From Oscillospiraceae bacterium Zagget12 (lineage in GTDB: Bacteria; Bacillota; Clostridia; UBA1381): a stretch of 64,000 nucleotides of DNA. The notes below the pieces were generated by a model. That model was given only the letters and a program-made list of their open reading frames with translations. It did no database searches and was not told where the DNA came from. Numbering within the stretch: position 1 is the first letter of the stretch; every line of letters starts with the position of its first letter. Positions 26,657 through 37,360 of the stretch are shown one piece after another. The stretch lies in contig MSHM01000040.1 of the NCBI GenBank assembly GCA_001941225.1, positions 1 through 64,000 on the forward strand. The letters run 5' to 3'. A program made the translations under genes and the position numbers.

Positions 26657-27985
26657 ATGCTGACAAAACAGGATATTTTTGATTTGGTTGAAGAAGAGGA
26701 CGTAAGGTTTATACGTCTGCAATTTACGGATATGCTCGGAGCTATGCGGAATATGGCAGTCACAACGTCAAAGCTTGAGGACGCGCTGAATAATTTGTGT
26801 ATGTTTGACGGCTCGTCGATAAAGGGATTTGTAAGCGTTGAGGAAGGCGACCTTTATCTGCACCCCGACCTTGATACATTTTCGATTTTTCCGTGGAGAC
26901 CGCATCAGGGCAAGGTTGCAAGGCTTATATGCGACGTGTACACGCCCGACGGCAGACGTTTGGAAAGCGACCCGAGATATATTCTGCAAAACGCCGTAAA
27001 AGAGGCGGAGGAAATGGGCTACAGCTTTGAAGTCGGACCCGAATGTGAGTTCTTTCTGTTTAATACGGACGAAAGAGGAAATCCCACCGTGGAGCCGCAT
27101 GACAACGCGGGATATTTTGACCTTGCCCCGCTGGATAACGGCGAAAACTGCCGCCGTGAAATATGCCTTACCCTTGAGGAAATGGGATATAAGGTTGAGG
27201 CGTCGCACCACGAAATGGCGCCGGGACAGCACGAAATCACGTTCAGATATGACGACGCGCTAAAGACGGCGGACAGAATAGTAACCTTCAGAACGGTTGT
27301 AAAAACAATCGCGAAAAGGAACGGACTTCACGCCACGTTTATGCCAAAGCCTATGGCGGGCGTAAGCGGCAGCGGAATGCACCTCACAATGTCCCTAAAA
27401 AAGGACGGCAAAAATGTTTTCTATAATGAAAGCGACCCTGCAAAGCTTTCGGATACCGCGGCTAAATTTGCGGCGGGACTGCTTAAATATACGCCGGATA
27501 TGGCGTGCTTTACCAATCCCACGGTAAACTCATATAAGCGTTTCACGCCCGGATATGAGGCGCCGTGCTATATATCGTGGTCGGAAAGCAACAGGAGTCT
27601 GCTTTTGAGAGTGCCGTCCGTTAAGGACGGTCAGGACGCGCGCATAGAGCTGCGCTCACCCGACCCGACGGCAAATCCGTATCTTGCGCTGGCGGCGTGC
27701 CTCAAAGCCGGACTTAGGGGCATAAAGGACAACGAACAGCTGCCGCCGAGCATAGATGTGAATATATACAGTCTTTCAGACAAGGAGAGAGAATCTCTGG
27801 GAATAAAGAGTCTTCCGATAAGTCTTAACGAGGCAATAAAAATTGCAAGAAAATCGGATTTTGTAAAAGAGCTTTTGGGAGAAAAATTCGCCGCAAGTTA
27901 TTTTGAATCAAAAGAACAGGAATATGGAGAGTATCGTCAGACTATAAATCAATGGGAGATTGAAAAATATTTGATAGCTTATTAA
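26657..27985 (+). CDS. glnA: Glutamine synthetase type I
   Basis: A 442-residue GSI-alpha-type enzyme that makes glutamine from glutamate, ammonia and ATP. Conserved parts are visible: CMFDGSSIKGF near residue 53, the metal ligands in EVGPECEFFLF, the ASHHEMAPGQHEI block, HATFMPKPMAGVSGSGMH, and the ARIELRSPDPTANPYLA segment. The Tyr adenylylation loop of GSI-beta enzymes is absent, as expected for Bacillota. The start at 26657 has AAAGGA nine bases upstream. It is followed 27 bases later by the ANTAR regulator gene and is controlled by the leader attenuator. Confidence 0.97.
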   Translation: MLTKQDIFDLVEEEDVRFIRLQFTDMLGAMRNMAVTTSKLEDALNNLCMFDGSSIKGFVSVEEGDLYLHPDLDTFSIFPWRPHQGKVARLICDVYTPDGRRLESDPRYILQNAVKEAEEMGYSFEVGPECEFFLFNTDERGNPTVEPHDNAGYFDLAPLDNGENCRREICLTLEEMGYKVEASHHEMAPGQHEITFRYDDALKTADRIVTFRTVVKTIAKRNGLHATFMPKPMAGVSGSGMHLTMSLKKDGKNVFYNESDPAKLSDTAAKFAAGLLKYTPDMACFTNPTVNSYKRFTPGYEAPCYISWSESNRSLLLRVPSVKDGQDARIELRSPDPTANPYLALAACLKAGLRGIKDNEQLPPSIDVNIYSLSDKERESLGIKSLPISLNEAIKIARKSDFVKELLGEKFAASYFESKEQEYGEYRQTINQWEIEKYLIAY

Positions 27986-28012
27986 ATTTCCCGATAAGGA
28001 GGGGGTCAGGCG

Positions 28013-28537
28013 GTGGAGCGAGTAGTACTGGCATTTTCAAAAGACGCAACGGCTGATAAAATAAAAATGATGCTTGACGGCAGCGGCTATGATGTTTATA
28101 CGGTTTGCCACTCCAAGGCGGAATTGCTGCGTTCCATAGCGGATATTGACGAGGTGCTTGTAATTATGGGTTATAAGCTGCCCGACGGTGTCGCGGACGA
28201 CGTTTTTGACGACCTGCGGGAGGGTCAAAAGCTGATGAGCATAGTCAAAGCCGACAGGCAAAACGAAATATATAATGAGGATATTTTCGTTGTTACTCTT
28301 CCCGTAAACAGGCAGACTATGATAAATTCCATAGAAACCTTTGTCGGAATTATAGAACGCAGAAAGCACAGAGTAAAGCGGACGCCGGAGGAGGAGAAAA
28401 TCATAAACGACGCGAAAGCGTATCTTATGGAAAACCATATGATGACCGAGGAGCAGGCGCATCGTTTTATACAAAAACGCAGTATGGACATAGGCGCCAA
28501 ATTTATCGATACGGCAAGAGCGATATTAAATATTTAA
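28013..28537 (+). CDS. ANTAR-domain response-regulator-like antiterminator
   Basis: A 174-residue protein with a degenerate receiver-like N-terminal domain (about residues 1-95) and a C-terminal ANTAR domain (about 115-172). The ANTAR pattern is clear: EEEKIINDAKAYLMENHMMTEEQAHRFIQ, followed by a helix with RSMDIGAKFIDTARAIL. ANTAR proteins bind hairpins with an A1/G4 hexaloop and prevent terminator formation. The start is a GTG with AAGGAGGGGG upstream. Its place after glnA, and the matching leaders before glnA and gltB, make it the likely nitrogen antiterminator. The receiver lacks a typical acidic phosphorylation pocket, so activation may be phosphorylation-independent. Confidence 0.88.
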   Translation: MERVVLAFSKDATADKIKMMLDGSGYDVYTVCHSKAELLRSIADIDEVLVIMGYKLPDGVADDVFDDLREGQKLMSIVKADRQNEIYNEDIFVVTLPVNRQTMINSIETFVGIIERRKHRVKRTPEEEKIINDAKAYLMENHMMTEEQAHRFIQKRSMDIGAKFIDTARAILNI

Positions 28538-28567
28538 TACTTAATTTACGGAGGATAATATTAACAG

Positions 28568-29410
28568 ATGCAGACATTTAAATTTTCAAAAATGCACGGA
28601 GCGGGAAACGATTATATATACGTAAACTGCTTTGAGGAAAAGGTTGAGGATATAAACGCCACAGCGAAGGCTGTCAGCGACAGGCATTTCGGAATAGGCT
28701 CGGACGGACTTGTGCTTATATGCCCGTCGGACAAAGCGGATTTCAGAATGGATATGTATAACAGCGACGGCTCACAGGCGGAAATGTGCGGAAACGCCAC
28801 GCGGTGCGTGGGTAAGTACGTCTATGACAGAGGTCTTACGGACAAAACGCAAATTACGCTTGAAACGCTTGCGGGAATTAAGGTTCTCGACCTTAACGTA
28901 AAGGACGGCGAGGTTGAAACGGTATGCGTGAATATGGGAAGTCCGGAGCTTATTCCGAAAAATATTCCCATCGATTCCGAGCTTGACCGTTTTATAAGCG
29001 AGGACGTGGAGGTTCAAGGCAAAACGTACAAGGTAACGGGCGTGTCGATGGGAAATCCGCACGCGGTCACGTTTATCGACGATACCGACAGTCTTGAGAT
29101 AGAAAAGCTCGGTCCCGACTTTGAAACGCATAAGCTGTTTCCGAGAAAAATCAATACCGAGTTCGCCCAAATTGTTGACAGAAAGACAATAAAAATGCGC
29201 GTATGGGAAAGAGGAGCGGGCGAAACGCTTGCCTGCGGTACCGGCGCCTGCGCGACGCTTGTCGCGGCGAGCCTGAATAATCTTACCGACGACGAGGCGG
29301 ATATTGTACTTCTCGGCGGAACACTTCACATACGCTGGGACAAGACCGAAAACAAGGTATATATGACCGGTCCGGCAAAGTTTGTGTTTGACGGAGTAAT
29401 AACACTGTAA
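28568..29410 (+). CDS. dapF: Diaminopimelate epimerase
   Basis: A 280-residue enzyme that converts LL- to meso-diaminopimelate for lysine and peptidoglycan. The two catalytic cysteines are Cys74 in EMCGNATRC and Cys223 in ETLACGTGAC, and the N-terminal KMHGAGNDYIYV is typical. It precedes dapL, which supplies its substrate, and follows the ANTAR gene by 30 bases, so it may share the glnA transcript. Confidence 0.96.
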   Translation: MQTFKFSKMHGAGNDYIYVNCFEEKVEDINATAKAVSDRHFGIGSDGLVLICPSDKADFRMDMYNSDGSQAEMCGNATRCVGKYVYDRGLTDKTQITLETLAGIKVLDLNVKDGEVETVCVNMGSPELIPKNIPIDSELDRFISEDVEVQGKTYKVTGVSMGNPHAVTFIDDTDSLEIEKLGPDFETHKLFPRKINTEFAQIVDRKTIKMRVWERGAGETLACGTGACATLVAASLNNLTDDEADIVLLGGTLHIRWDKTENKVYMTGPAKFVFDGVITL

Positions 29411-29436
29411 ATTATATTTGAAAGGATAAATGAAAA

Positions 29437-30648
29437 ATGGCAAAAATTAACGACAATTATTTAAAGCTGCCGGGAAGTTATCTGTTCTCGACAATCGCTA
29501 AAAAGGTTGCCGCGTATTCGGCGGCAAATCCCGATAAGAAAGTTATAAAAATGGGTATCGGCGATGTTACAAAGCCGCTTGCGCCCGCCGTTATCGAGGC
29601 TATGCACAAGGCGGTTGACGAAATGGGCACCGCGGAGGGATTTCGCGGCTACGGACCCGAGCAGGGCTATGACTTTTTAAGGGAAAAAATAGTTGAAAAG
29701 GATTATAAGGCAAGGGGCATAGATATTGCCGCCGATGAAATATTCGTTTCCGACGGCGCAAAGTCAGACTGCGGAAATATCGGCGATATTTTCTCCGTTG
29801 ATAATAAGGTAGCCGTATGCGACCCCGTATATCCCGTGTATGTTGACACAAACGCGATGGCGGGCAGAGCCGGCGACTTCATAGGCGAGCGTTGGTCAAA
29901 TCTGTATTATATGCCCTGCACCGAGGAGAACGGCTTTATGCCGCAGCTCCCGACGGAAAAGGTCGATATGATTTATCTTTGCTTTCCCAATAACCCGACG
30001 GGCGTAAGCGCCACAAGGGAACAGCTTAAGCCGTGGGTAGACTACGCTAAGGAAAACGGCGCGGTTATCCTTTACGACAGCGCGTATGAGGCGTTTATAA
30101 CAAATCCCGACGTGCCTCACAGTATATACGAAATCGAGGGCGCGAAAGAGGTTGCCATTGAATTCCGCAGCTTTTCAAAGACTGCCGGATTTACCGGTAC
30201 AAGATGCGCTTACACGGTGGTGCCGCACGAATTAAAGCTTGACGGGGTTGAGCTTAACGGTCTTTGGAACAGACGTCAATGCACAAAGTTCAACGGCGTG
30301 CCGTATATAATTCAAAAGGCTGCGGCGGCTGTTTATTCCGACGAGGGCTATAAGCAGACAAGGGACGCTATTGCGTATTATCTTGAAAACGCGAAGATTA
30401 TCCGCGAGGCGCTCACGGAGGCGGGACTCAGCGTGTACGGCGGCGAAAACGCTCCGTATATCTGGGCAAAAACGCCGAACGGTATGAAGTCTTGGGATTT
30501 CTTTGATAAATTGCTTGAGGAGGCAAATGTGGTAACAACTCCCGGCGCGGGATTCGGACCGAGCGGAGAGGGATATATAAGACTGACAGCGTTCTCTACT
30601 AAGGAAAATACCATAAAAGCAATGGAAAAAATTAAAGCAATTTTGTAA
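29437..30648 (+). CDS. dapL: LL-diaminopimelate aminotransferase
   Basis: A 403-residue class I/II PLP aminotransferase that converts tetrahydrodipicolinate directly to LL-diaminopimelate using glutamate. The N-terminal [10 protein letters not shown] and [17 protein letters not shown], the central [16 protein letters not shown] and the PLP lysine Lys248 in [14 protein letters not shown] are characteristic of DapL. It lies 26 bases after dapF. The enzyme uses the glutamate that GOGAT, encoded next, provides. Confidence 0.95.
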   Translation: MAKINDNYLKLPGSYLFSTIAKKVAAYSAANPDKKVIKMGIGDVTKPLAPAVIEAMHKAVDEMGTAEGFRGYGPEQGYDFLREKIVEKDYKARGIDIAADEIFVSDGAKSDCGNIGDIFSVDNKVAVCDPVYPVYVDTNAMAGRAGDFIGERWSNLYYMPCTEENGFMPQLPTEKVDMIYLCFPNNPTGVSATREQLKPWVDYAKENGAVILYDSAYEAFITNPDVPHSIYEIEGAKEVAIEFRSFSKTAGFTGTRCAYTVVPHELKLDGVELNGLWNRRQCTKFNGVPYIIQKAAAAVYSDEGYKQTRDAIAYYLENAKIIREALTEAGLSVYGGENAPYIWAKTPNGMKSWDFFDKLLEEANVVTTPGAGFGPSGEGYIRLTAFSTKENTIKAMEKIKAIL

Positions 30649-30657
30649 AATATACAG

Positions 30658-30686
30658 TAGACAAAACCGAAAATATATGTTATACT
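30658..30686 (+). promoter_or_regulatory. Sigma-A-type promoter of gltBD
   Basis: TAGACA and TATACT are exactly 17 bases apart, only ten bases after the dapL stop codon. The predicted start is near 30693, about 27 bases before the ANTAR-type hairpin. Confidence 0.7.
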
Positions 30687-30719
30687 ATGTTTTAGCGTAA
30701 GATAACAAAATATTTTCGG

Positions 30720-30788
30720 CGAAACAAGGGCGTTTCGGTTGGTACATATTCTCTTTTTGGATATATGTGCTAATTGGAGCGCCTTTTT
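30720..30788 (+). promoter_or_regulatory. gltB leader attenuator with ANTAR hairpin and overlapping terminator
   Basis: CGAAAC and GTTTCG form a perfect 6-bp stem around hexaloop AAGGGC (30720-30737), with the A1 and G4 expected for ANTAR recognition. Starting inside that loop, 30726-30749 can instead pair with 30763-30786 in an uninterrupted 24-bp helix (including G-U pairs) with a 13-base loop, followed by TTTTT: a strong terminator. The structures are mutually exclusive. The terminator's 3' arm GGAGCGCCTTTTT is identical to that of the glnA leader. A second upstream ANTAR hairpin, usual in described targets, is not convincing here. Confidence 0.72.
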
Positions 30789-30816
30789 GGTTATAACGTG
30801 AAAAATAAACTGCGCG

Positions 30817-30873
30817 GTAAGTTGCTATGCAACTTAGCCCAAAGGGCTTGACTGCAAAGCAGTCAACACTTAC
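30817..30873. repeat. 57-bp branched palindromic element before gltB
   Basis: Three perfect hairpins lie back to back: AGTTGC-tat-GCAACT (30820-30834), AGCCC-aaa-GGGCT (30836-30848) and TTGACTGC-aaa-GCAGTCAA (30848-30866). They are enclosed by GTAAGT (30817-30822) and ACTTAC (30868-30873). The shape is cloverleaf-like but does not match a tRNA. It may be a small mobile palindromic element or an mRNA structure; no second full copy was seen in the window. Confidence 0.75.
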
Positions 30874-31011
30874 TATTATTCAAGACTAGGAGTATATTTA
30901 TACGCCGTCGTCTTTCATAACAGCAATCTGCTTGTTTCTTTTCCGCGTTATGATTTGTGCCGCCGCGAGGCGGCGGAATGGCGATTAAAATGAGTGAAAG
31001 GATTGAAGGAA

Positions 31012-34000
31012 ATGGAGTACAACGGATTACCTGAGAAACAGGGTCTTTATGACCCGCAATTTGAGCATGATGCCTGCGGTATAGGCTTTATCGCCAATAT
31101 TAAGGGTAAAACCTCCCATGACATTATAAATCAGGCTATTCAGATTTTAAAAAATCTCGCGCACCGCGGCGGTGTCGGCAGTGAGCCGGATACGGGTGAC
31201 GGCGCGGGTATTCTTATTCAGATGCCTCATACCTTTATGGAAAAGGTATGTAAAAATGAGGACATTAAGCTCCCGAAAAAGGGCGATTACGGCGTAGGTA
31301 TGCTGTTTTTGTCGCCGGACGAGGATACAAGAGCCGAGAGCCTTAAAAAGCTGACCGCGATTATAGACGGCGAGGGTCAAAAGCTTTTGGGAATAAGAGA
31401 GGTTCCCGTTTACGAGGTATGTATCGGCAACAGCGCCCGCGAGGCAATGCCGCATATCGTTCAGGTATTTATCGGCAAAGGCTCGGACAGCCTTGACGCG
31501 GACTCCTTTGAGAGAAAGCTGTATATAATAGGAAAGATAGCGGAAAAGGAGATAAGAAAGAGCGGAATCGATAATTATTTCTATTTCGCGTCGTTGTCCG
31601 CGAGAACGCTTGTTTATAAGGGTATGCTTACGCCCGATCAGGTAAATGAATTTTACCTTGACCTAAAGGACGTTGATATGAAAACCGCAATCGCGCTTGT
31701 TCATTCGCGTTTTTCAACCAACACGTTCCCGTCGTGGGAGAGAGCACACCCGAACAGATATATTATTCATAACGGCGAAATCAACACGATACGCGGCAAT
31801 GAAAACTGGGTTAAGGCAAGGGAAAGAATGTTTGCCACACCCGAATTTGAGGGCGATATGGATAAAATTCTGCCCGTTATCAATGAGGACGGCTCAGACT
31901 CCGCAATGCTCGACAATTATCTTCAATTCCTGCACCTGTCGGGATTTTCTCTGCCGAGAGCGGTTATGATGACCATTCCGGAGCCGTGGGAAAACAATAA
32001 GGATATGGATCCCGCTCTGAAGTCGTTTTACGAGTATCATTCCTGTATCACGGAGCCGTGGGACGGCCCCGCCGCGGTCGCATTCACGGACGGACGTCTT
32101 GTCGGCGCGACTCTTGACAGGAACGGTTTAAGACCGGCGCGTTACTACGTCACTTCTGACGATATGATTATTCTTTCGTCGGAGGTCGGTGTTACCGACA
32201 TCGACAACGCGAAAATTATAAAGAAAGAGCGTCTGCACCCGGGTAAGATGCTCCTTATCGACACGGAACAGGGCAAGATTATTTCCGACGAGGAGATAAA
32301 GAAAGAGGAGGCACTCCATAAGCCGTATGCGGAATGGGTAAAAAAGACGCTTGTAGAGCTTGACGACCTCCCCGCGGACACCGGAAAAACGGGCGACACC
32401 TGGCACGACCTTGTGCGCCGTCTTAAGGATAACGCAAAGGGCAATGTGAACGAGCATCTTCTATTGAAGAATTTCATCGTTCTTGAAAATATGTTTGTGA
32501 ACCGCGAAAACAGCGAGGATACACTTCCGCTTTTGACGCGCCAAAAGGCGTTCGGATATACCTGGGAGGATATAAACACAACAATTAAAGCGATAGTTGA
32601 AAAGGCTGACGACCCAATCGGCGCAATGGGTACGGATATACCTCTTGCGGTGCTTTCGGAAAAACCGCAGCTTTTGTATAACTACTTCAAGCAGCTTTTC
32701 GCGCAGGTAACGAATCCGCCTATCGACGCAATCCGCGAGCAGATTGTAACCTCAACCTACACGCTTTTCGGCTGCGAGCAGAATTTGCTTACATCATCGG
32801 AGCTTAACTGCCGTAAGGTAAGAGCACTCAGTCCGATACTGACGAACGAGGAGCTTAAAAAGCTGAGAAATATCAACCTTGAGGGATTTAAGTCAATCAC
32901 AATTCCGTCGCTCTTTAACAAAAACCAGGAGAACGATATGGAAACGGCTATGGAAACAATCTTCGAGGCGGCGGACATAGCTATTGAAAACGGATATAAT
33001 ATAATAATACTTTCCGATAAGGGTATAGACAAGGATAAAGCACCGATTCCGGCATTGCTTGTGGCATCGGGACTGCATCATCACCTTATAAGGCGCGGCA
33101 CAAGAATGAAGGTTTCAATCGTTCTTGAATCGGGCGAGCCGAGAGAGGTACATCATTTCGCCTGCCTCATCGGCTACGGCGTAAACGGCGTGAACCCGTA
33201 TATGGCATATGAGGCTATAGAGGAGCTTGTCAATGATAAGCTTGTGGAGTACAGCTATGAGGAGGGTGTAAAGCGTTTCAATAAGGCTTGCACCAAGGGC
33301 ATAGTAAAGGTTATGTCTAAAATGGGTATTTCAACAATTCAGTCGTACCAGGGCGCGCAGATATTCGAGGCGCTCGGCATAGCGCAGAGCGTTGTTGAGA
33401 AGTACTTCACGGGCACAACCACCAGAATAGGCGGTATCGGTCTTGAGCATATTCAAAAAGAGGTGCTTTTGCGCCACGCAGAGGCATTTGATAAGGTAAG
33501 CGGCAAAAAGGCGCTTAAAACAGGCGGCGAGTACAAGTGGAGAGCAAAGGGCGAATATCATATGTTTAACCCCGAGTCAATCTACAAGCTGCAAATGGCG
33601 TGCCGCACAGGCAATTATAAGCTGTATAAGGAATACGCCAAGGAAATGGACGAACACCAGCAGCACCAGTGCACAATCCGCGGTATGCTTGATATAAAGA
33701 CGATAGATAAGCCGATTGCCATAGATAAGGTTGAGAGCGTGGAAAGCATCGTAAAGCGTTTCAAAACGGGCGCGATGTCATACGGCTCGATTTCGCAGGA
33801 GGCTCACGAGTGCCTCGCGGTCGCTATGAACAGGCTCGGCGGTAAGTCGAACAGCGGCGAGGGCGGCGAAAATCCGGAGAGATACATTCTTGACGAAAAC
33901 GGCGACAGCCGCTCGAGCGCGATTAAGCAGGTCGCGTCGGGACGTTTCGGCGTTCATATTCATTACCTTCAGAATGCAAAGGAAATTCAGATAAAAATGG

Positions 34001-35709
34001 CGCAGGGCGCAAAGCCGGGCGAGGGCGGACATTTGCCGGGCGGCAAGGTGTACCCGTGGATTGCAAAGGCAAGACATTCAACGCCGGGCGTGGGACTTAT
34101 CTCACCTCCGCCGCACCATGACATATACTCAATCGAGGATTTGGCTCAGCTTATCCACGACCTCAAAAACGCGAACCGCAACGCGAGAGTTACCGTAAAG
34201 CTCGTTTCCGAGGCGGGCGTCGGCACAATCGCCGTCGGCGTTGCAAAGGGCAGAGCTGACGTTATCCTTGTATCGGGCTATGACGGCGGTACGGGCGCGG
34301 CTCCGAGAACCAGCGTTCGCCACGCGGGACTGCCGTGGGAGCTTGGCGTTGCCGAAACGCATCAGGCGCTTTTGATGAATAATCTCCGTAACAGAGTTGT
34401 TATAGAAACGGACGGTAAGCTTTTGACCGGACGCGATGTCGCGGTCGCGGCGCTTTTGGGCGCGGAGGAATTCGGCTTTGCCACGGGTCCGCTGATTTCG
34501 ATAGGCTGCGTAATGATGAGAGTATGTAACCTTGATACCTGTCCCGTCGGCGTTGCCACGCAGAATCCGAAACTCAGAAAGCGTTTCTGCGGCAGACCGG
34601 AATACGTTGAAAACTTTATGCGCTTTATCGCTCAGGATTTGAGAGAGTGGATGGCAAAAATCGGCGTAAAAACGGTTGACGAGATGATAGGACACGTTGA
34701 AAGACTGAGCCAAAAAACAATCGAGGATAACTGGAAAGCGAAAGAGGTTGACCTGTCGTCACTTCTGTACCAGCCGAAAATCTGTTCGAACGATTATGAG
34801 AGATACCATAACGTGATGCAGGATCACGAGCTTTATAAAACTCTCGATATGAACACATTGCTTAAGCTTTGCGAGCCGGCTATAAGAGGCGGCAAGAAGA
34901 TTGAGGCAAAGCTTGAAATAACAAATATAAACCGTGTAACGGGCACAATACTCTCCTCGGAAATCGCGAGAGAGCACGGCGAAGAGGGACTTCCGGAGGA
35001 CAGCATAAAGCTTTGCTTTGTGGGCAGCGCGGGACAGAGTTTCGGCGCGTTCCTTGCTCCGGGCGTCACAATGAGGCTTGAGGGCGACAGCAACGACTAT
35101 ATCGGAAAGGGACTGTCGGGCGGCAAGATTGTCATTGTTCCTCCGTCGGACGCCGTATTCAATCCGAGCGAAAACGTCATCATAGGCAACGTGGCGTTCT
35201 ACGGCGCGATAAAGGGCGAGGCGTATATACGCGGCACCGCGGGTGAGCGTTTCTGCGTAAGAAACTCCGGTATGACGGCGGTTGTCGAGGGCATCGGCGA
35301 CCACGGCTGCGAGTATATGACCGGCGGCTGCGTCGCGGTAATCGGCAAAACCGGCAGAAACTTTGCCGCGGGTATGTCGGGCGGTATCGCGTATGTCTAC
35401 GATAAGGACGGAAACCTTGAGCGCAGCTGCAACAAGGAGCTTGTATCCCTTGAGGGTATGGAGGATAAGGACGCGGCAAGGCTGAAGGAAATGCTTGAAA
35501 AGCATTTTGAATACACCGCGAGCGACGTTGCGGAGAATATCCTAAACAACTGGGACAGCGAGCTGGGCAGCTTTGTAAAGGTAATTCCGAATGACTATAA
35601 AAAGGTTATAACCGTTCTTGAAGAGGAATTGGAAAAGGGAACGGACAGAGATGAGGCAATGCTGATAGCATTTGAAAATGTAACAGGTAAAAAGGTAGAG
35701 GTAGCGTAA
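31012..35709 (+). CDS. gltB: Glutamate synthase large subunit
   Basis: A 1565-residue alpha subunit of NADPH-GOGAT, which transfers the glutamine amide to 2-oxoglutarate. The class II glutaminase domain begins with Cys22 in [15 protein letters not shown]; a short propeptide is expected to be removed to expose it. The central and FMN domains carry [13 protein letters not shown] and [10 protein letters not shown]. The 3Fe-4S cysteines lie in [15 protein letters not shown]. The C-terminal beta-helix has [21 protein letters not shown]. The ATG at 31012 has AAAGGA ten bases upstream; an in-frame GTG at 30994 lacks one. It pairs with gltD and is preceded by the ANTAR-type attenuator. Confidence 0.96.
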   Translation: MEYNGLPEKQGLYDPQFEHDACGIGFIANIKGKTSHDIINQAIQILKNLAHRGGVGSEPDTGDGAGILIQMPHTFMEKVCKNEDIKLPKKGDYGVGMLFLSPDEDTRAESLKKLTAIIDGEGQKLLGIREVPVYEVCIGNSAREAMPHIVQVFIGKGSDSLDADSFERKLYIIGKIAEKEIRKSGIDNYFYFASLSARTLVYKGMLTPDQVNEFYLDLKDVDMKTAIALVHSRFSTNTFPSWERAHPNRYIIHNGEINTIRGNENWVKARERMFATPEFEGDMDKILPVINEDGSDSAMLDNYLQFLHLSGFSLPRAVMMTIPEPWENNKDMDPALKSFYEYHSCITEPWDGPAAVAFTDGRLVGATLDRNGLRPARYYVTSDDMIILSSEVGVTDIDNAKIIKKERLHPGKMLLIDTEQGKIISDEEIKKEEALHKPYAEWVKKTLVELDDLPADTGKTGDTWHDLVRRLKDNAKGNVNEHLLLKNFIVLENMFVNRENSEDTLPLLTRQKAFGYTWEDINTTIKAIVEKADDPIGAMGTDIPLAVLSEKPQLLYNYFKQLFAQVTNPPIDAIREQIVTSTYTLFGCEQNLLTSSELNCRKVRALSPILTNEELKKLRNINLEGFKSITIPSLFNKNQENDMETAMETIFEAADIAIENGYNIIILSDKGIDKDKAPIPALLVASGLHHHLIRRGTRMKVSIVLESGEPREVHHFACLIGYGVNGVNPYMAYEAIEELVNDKLVEYSYEEGVKRFNKACTKGIVKVMSKMGISTIQSYQGAQIFEALGIAQSVVEKYFTGTTTRIGGIGLEHIQKEVLLRHAEAFDKVSGKKALKTGGEYKWRAKGEYHMFNPESIYKLQMACRTGNYKLYKEYAKEMDEHQQHQCTIRGMLDIKTIDKPIAIDKVESVESIVKRFKTGAMSYGSISQEAHECLAVAMNRLGGKSNSGEGGENPERYILDENGDSRSSAIKQVASGRFGVHIHYLQNAKEIQIKMAQGAKPGEGGHLPGGKVYPWIAKARHSTPGVGLISPPPHHDIYSIEDLAQLIHDLKNANRNARVTVKLVSEAGVGTIAVGVAKGRADVILVSGYDGGTGAAPRTSVRHAGLPWELGVAETHQALLMNNLRNRVVIETDGKLLTGRDVAVAALLGAEEFGFATGPLISIGCVMMRVCNLDTCPVGVATQNPKLRKRFCGRPEYVENFMRFIAQDLREWMAKIGVKTVDEMIGHVERLSQKTIEDNWKAKEVDLSSLLYQPKICSNDYERYHNVMQDHELYKTLDMNTLLKLCEPAIRGGKKIEAKLEITNINRVTGTILSSEIAREHGEEGLPEDSIKLCFVGSAGQSFGAFLAPGVTMRLEGDSNDYIGKGLSGGKIVIVPPSDAVFNPSENVIIGNVAFYGAIKGEAYIRGTAGERFCVRNSGMTAVVEGIGDHGCEYMTGGCVAVIGKTGRNFAAGMSGGIAYVYDKDGNLERSCNKELVSLEGMEDKDAARLKEMLEKHFEYTASDVAENILNNWDSELGSFVKVIPNDYKKVITVLEEELEKGTDRDEAMLIAFENVTGKKVEVA

Positions 35710-35723
35710 GGAGGATTGTAACA

Positions 35724-37178
35724 ATGGGAAAACCAACAGGATTTTTAGAATATAAAAGACAACTTCCCGAGGACAGACCTCCGAAGGAAAGAATGAAGGA
35801 CTGGGACGAGTTCCATACGCATTTCGACCTGAAAACCCTACAACTTCAGGGCGCGAGATGTATGGACTGCGGAGTGCCGTTCTGTCATACGGGTAAGCAG
35901 ATTGGAAGAACATCTATAGGCTGTCCTTTGAATAATCTTATTCCGGAGTGGAATGATTTGGTGTACAGAGGCGATATGGACGAGGCATACAGACGTCTTT
36001 CGCTCACAAACAACTTTCCGGAATTTACGGGCAGAGTTTGTCCGGCGTTATGCGAGGGCTCATGCACGCTTGGTATGCACGACCCCGCGGTGACTATAAA
36101 GAATATCGAGTGTCACATTATAGATACTATGTTCGAGGAGGGCAAGGTAAAGCCGAGAATACCCGAAAAATCGACCGAAAAGCGTGTCGCGGTAGTCGGC
36201 AGCGGACCGGCGGGACTTGCGTGCGCCGACCAGCTCAATCAGATGGGACACAGAGTAACCGTGTTTGAGAGGGCCGACAGAGCCGGCGGACTGCTTATGT
36301 ACGGTATTCCGAATATGAAACTTGACAAAAGGGTTGTACAACGCAGAGTTGAGCTTATGGAAAAAGAGGGAGTTACCTTTAAACTGAACACGGAAATCGG
36401 CAAGAATTATCCGGCTGTAAAGCTGGTAAACGAGTTTGACGCGGTTGTGCTTTGCTGCGGCTCCACAAAGCCGAGAGCGCTTACCGTTGAGGGCGCGGAC
36501 TTAAAGGGTGTGCATTACGCGGTGGATTTCCTCAAGGCGAATACAAAGAGCCTGCTTGACTCAAACCTTGAGGACAGAATGTATATCAATGCCGAGGGCA
36601 AGAATGTCATTGTTGTCGGCGGCGGCGATACGGGTACCGACTGCGTCGGCACGTCTATAAGACACGGCTGCAACAGCGTTACTCAGCTTGAAATAATGCC
36701 GGAGCTTTCCGAGGAAAGACTTCCGAGCAATCCCTGGCCCGAATGGCCGAGAGTTAAAAAGACCGATTACGGTCAGGAGGAGGCAATCGAGCTTTACGGA
36801 CATGACCCGAGAGAATACCTTACCACGGTCACGAAAATCGAGGGTGACGAAAAGGGCAGAGTTAAGGCTGTTCATACGGTAGAGGTTGATTGGTCCACGG
36901 GCTCGCCCGTTCCTGTAAAGGGCACGGAAAAGGTAAGACCATGCGAGCTTGTTCTTATAGCAATGGGATTTTTGGGACCCGAGCAGGAGCTTTTAAACCA
37001 GCTTACGCTTGACACCGACGCGAGAAGTAATATTCACGCGAGCGAGGACGATTATAAAACAAGCCTCAGAGGCGTATTTGCGGCGGGCGACTGCCGCAGA
37101 GGTCAAAGCCTTGTTGTATGGGCAATTCGCGAGGGACGCCGCGCGGCTGACGCGGTTGACGAATTCCTGATGAAGTAA
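35724..37178 (+). CDS. gltD: Glutamate synthase small subunit
   Basis: A 484-residue FAD- and NADPH-binding subunit that feeds electrons to GltB. The N-terminal cysteines for 4Fe-4S clusters are seen in CMDCGVPFC and [12 protein letters not shown]. The FAD motif is [14 protein letters not shown] and the NADPH motif [11 protein letters not shown]. The C-terminal [19 protein letters not shown] closes the FAD site. It starts 14 bases after gltB with AAGGAGG, and a strong terminator follows. Confidence 0.97.
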   Translation: MGKPTGFLEYKRQLPEDRPPKERMKDWDEFHTHFDLKTLQLQGARCMDCGVPFCHTGKQIGRTSIGCPLNNLIPEWNDLVYRGDMDEAYRRLSLTNNFPEFTGRVCPALCEGSCTLGMHDPAVTIKNIECHIIDTMFEEGKVKPRIPEKSTEKRVAVVGSGPAGLACADQLNQMGHRVTVFERADRAGGLLMYGIPNMKLDKRVVQRRVELMEKEGVTFKLNTEIGKNYPAVKLVNEFDAVVLCCGSTKPRALTVEGADLKGVHYAVDFLKANTKSLLDSNLEDRMYINAEGKNVIVVGGGDTGTDCVGTSIRHGCNSVTQLEIMPELSEERLPSNPWPEWPRVKKTDYGQEEAIELYGHDPREYLTTVTKIEGDEKGRVKAVHTVEVDWSTGSPVPVKGTEKVRPCELVLIAMGFLGPEQELLNQLTLDTDARSNIHASEDDYKTSLRGVFAAGDCRRGQSLVVWAIREGRRAADAVDEFLMK

Positions 37179-37219
37179 ACAGAGATAAACCGCAAGTAAG
37201 TTTGCCGTTAATATGAGAG

Positions 37220-37244
37220 CCTGCCGCAAAGCGGCAGGTTTTTT
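37220..37244 (+). terminator. Terminator of gltBD
   Basis: CCTGCCGC and GCGGCAGG pair around a 3-base loop and are followed by six T residues. Confidence 0.95.
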
Positions 37245-37293
37245 GTGCGAAAGAATAACACTTAAAAAGATTTGCTTTTATTTTTTAAAGATA

Positions 37294-37323
37294 TGGACAA
37301 AAAGTCCGTAAAAGGTGTATAAT
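37294..37323 (+). promoter_or_regulatory. Promoter of radC
   Basis: TGGACA and a perfect TATAAT are 18 bases apart. GGAC and GTCC form a small inverted repeat across the -35. Confidence 0.65.
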
Positions 37324-37360
37324 ATGCTATGAGGAACAAAAACGGTGGTGAGGGTTAAAA

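Noticed and set aside
30688-30710. Second ANTAR hairpin (P1) with hexaloop AGCGTA before gltB
   Set aside because: Its stem needs a two-base bulge and begins before the predicted transcription start, so it would not be fully transcribed.
30817-30873. tRNA gene
   Set aside because: It is too short, and the T-loop and D-loop consensus and the acceptor end are missing.
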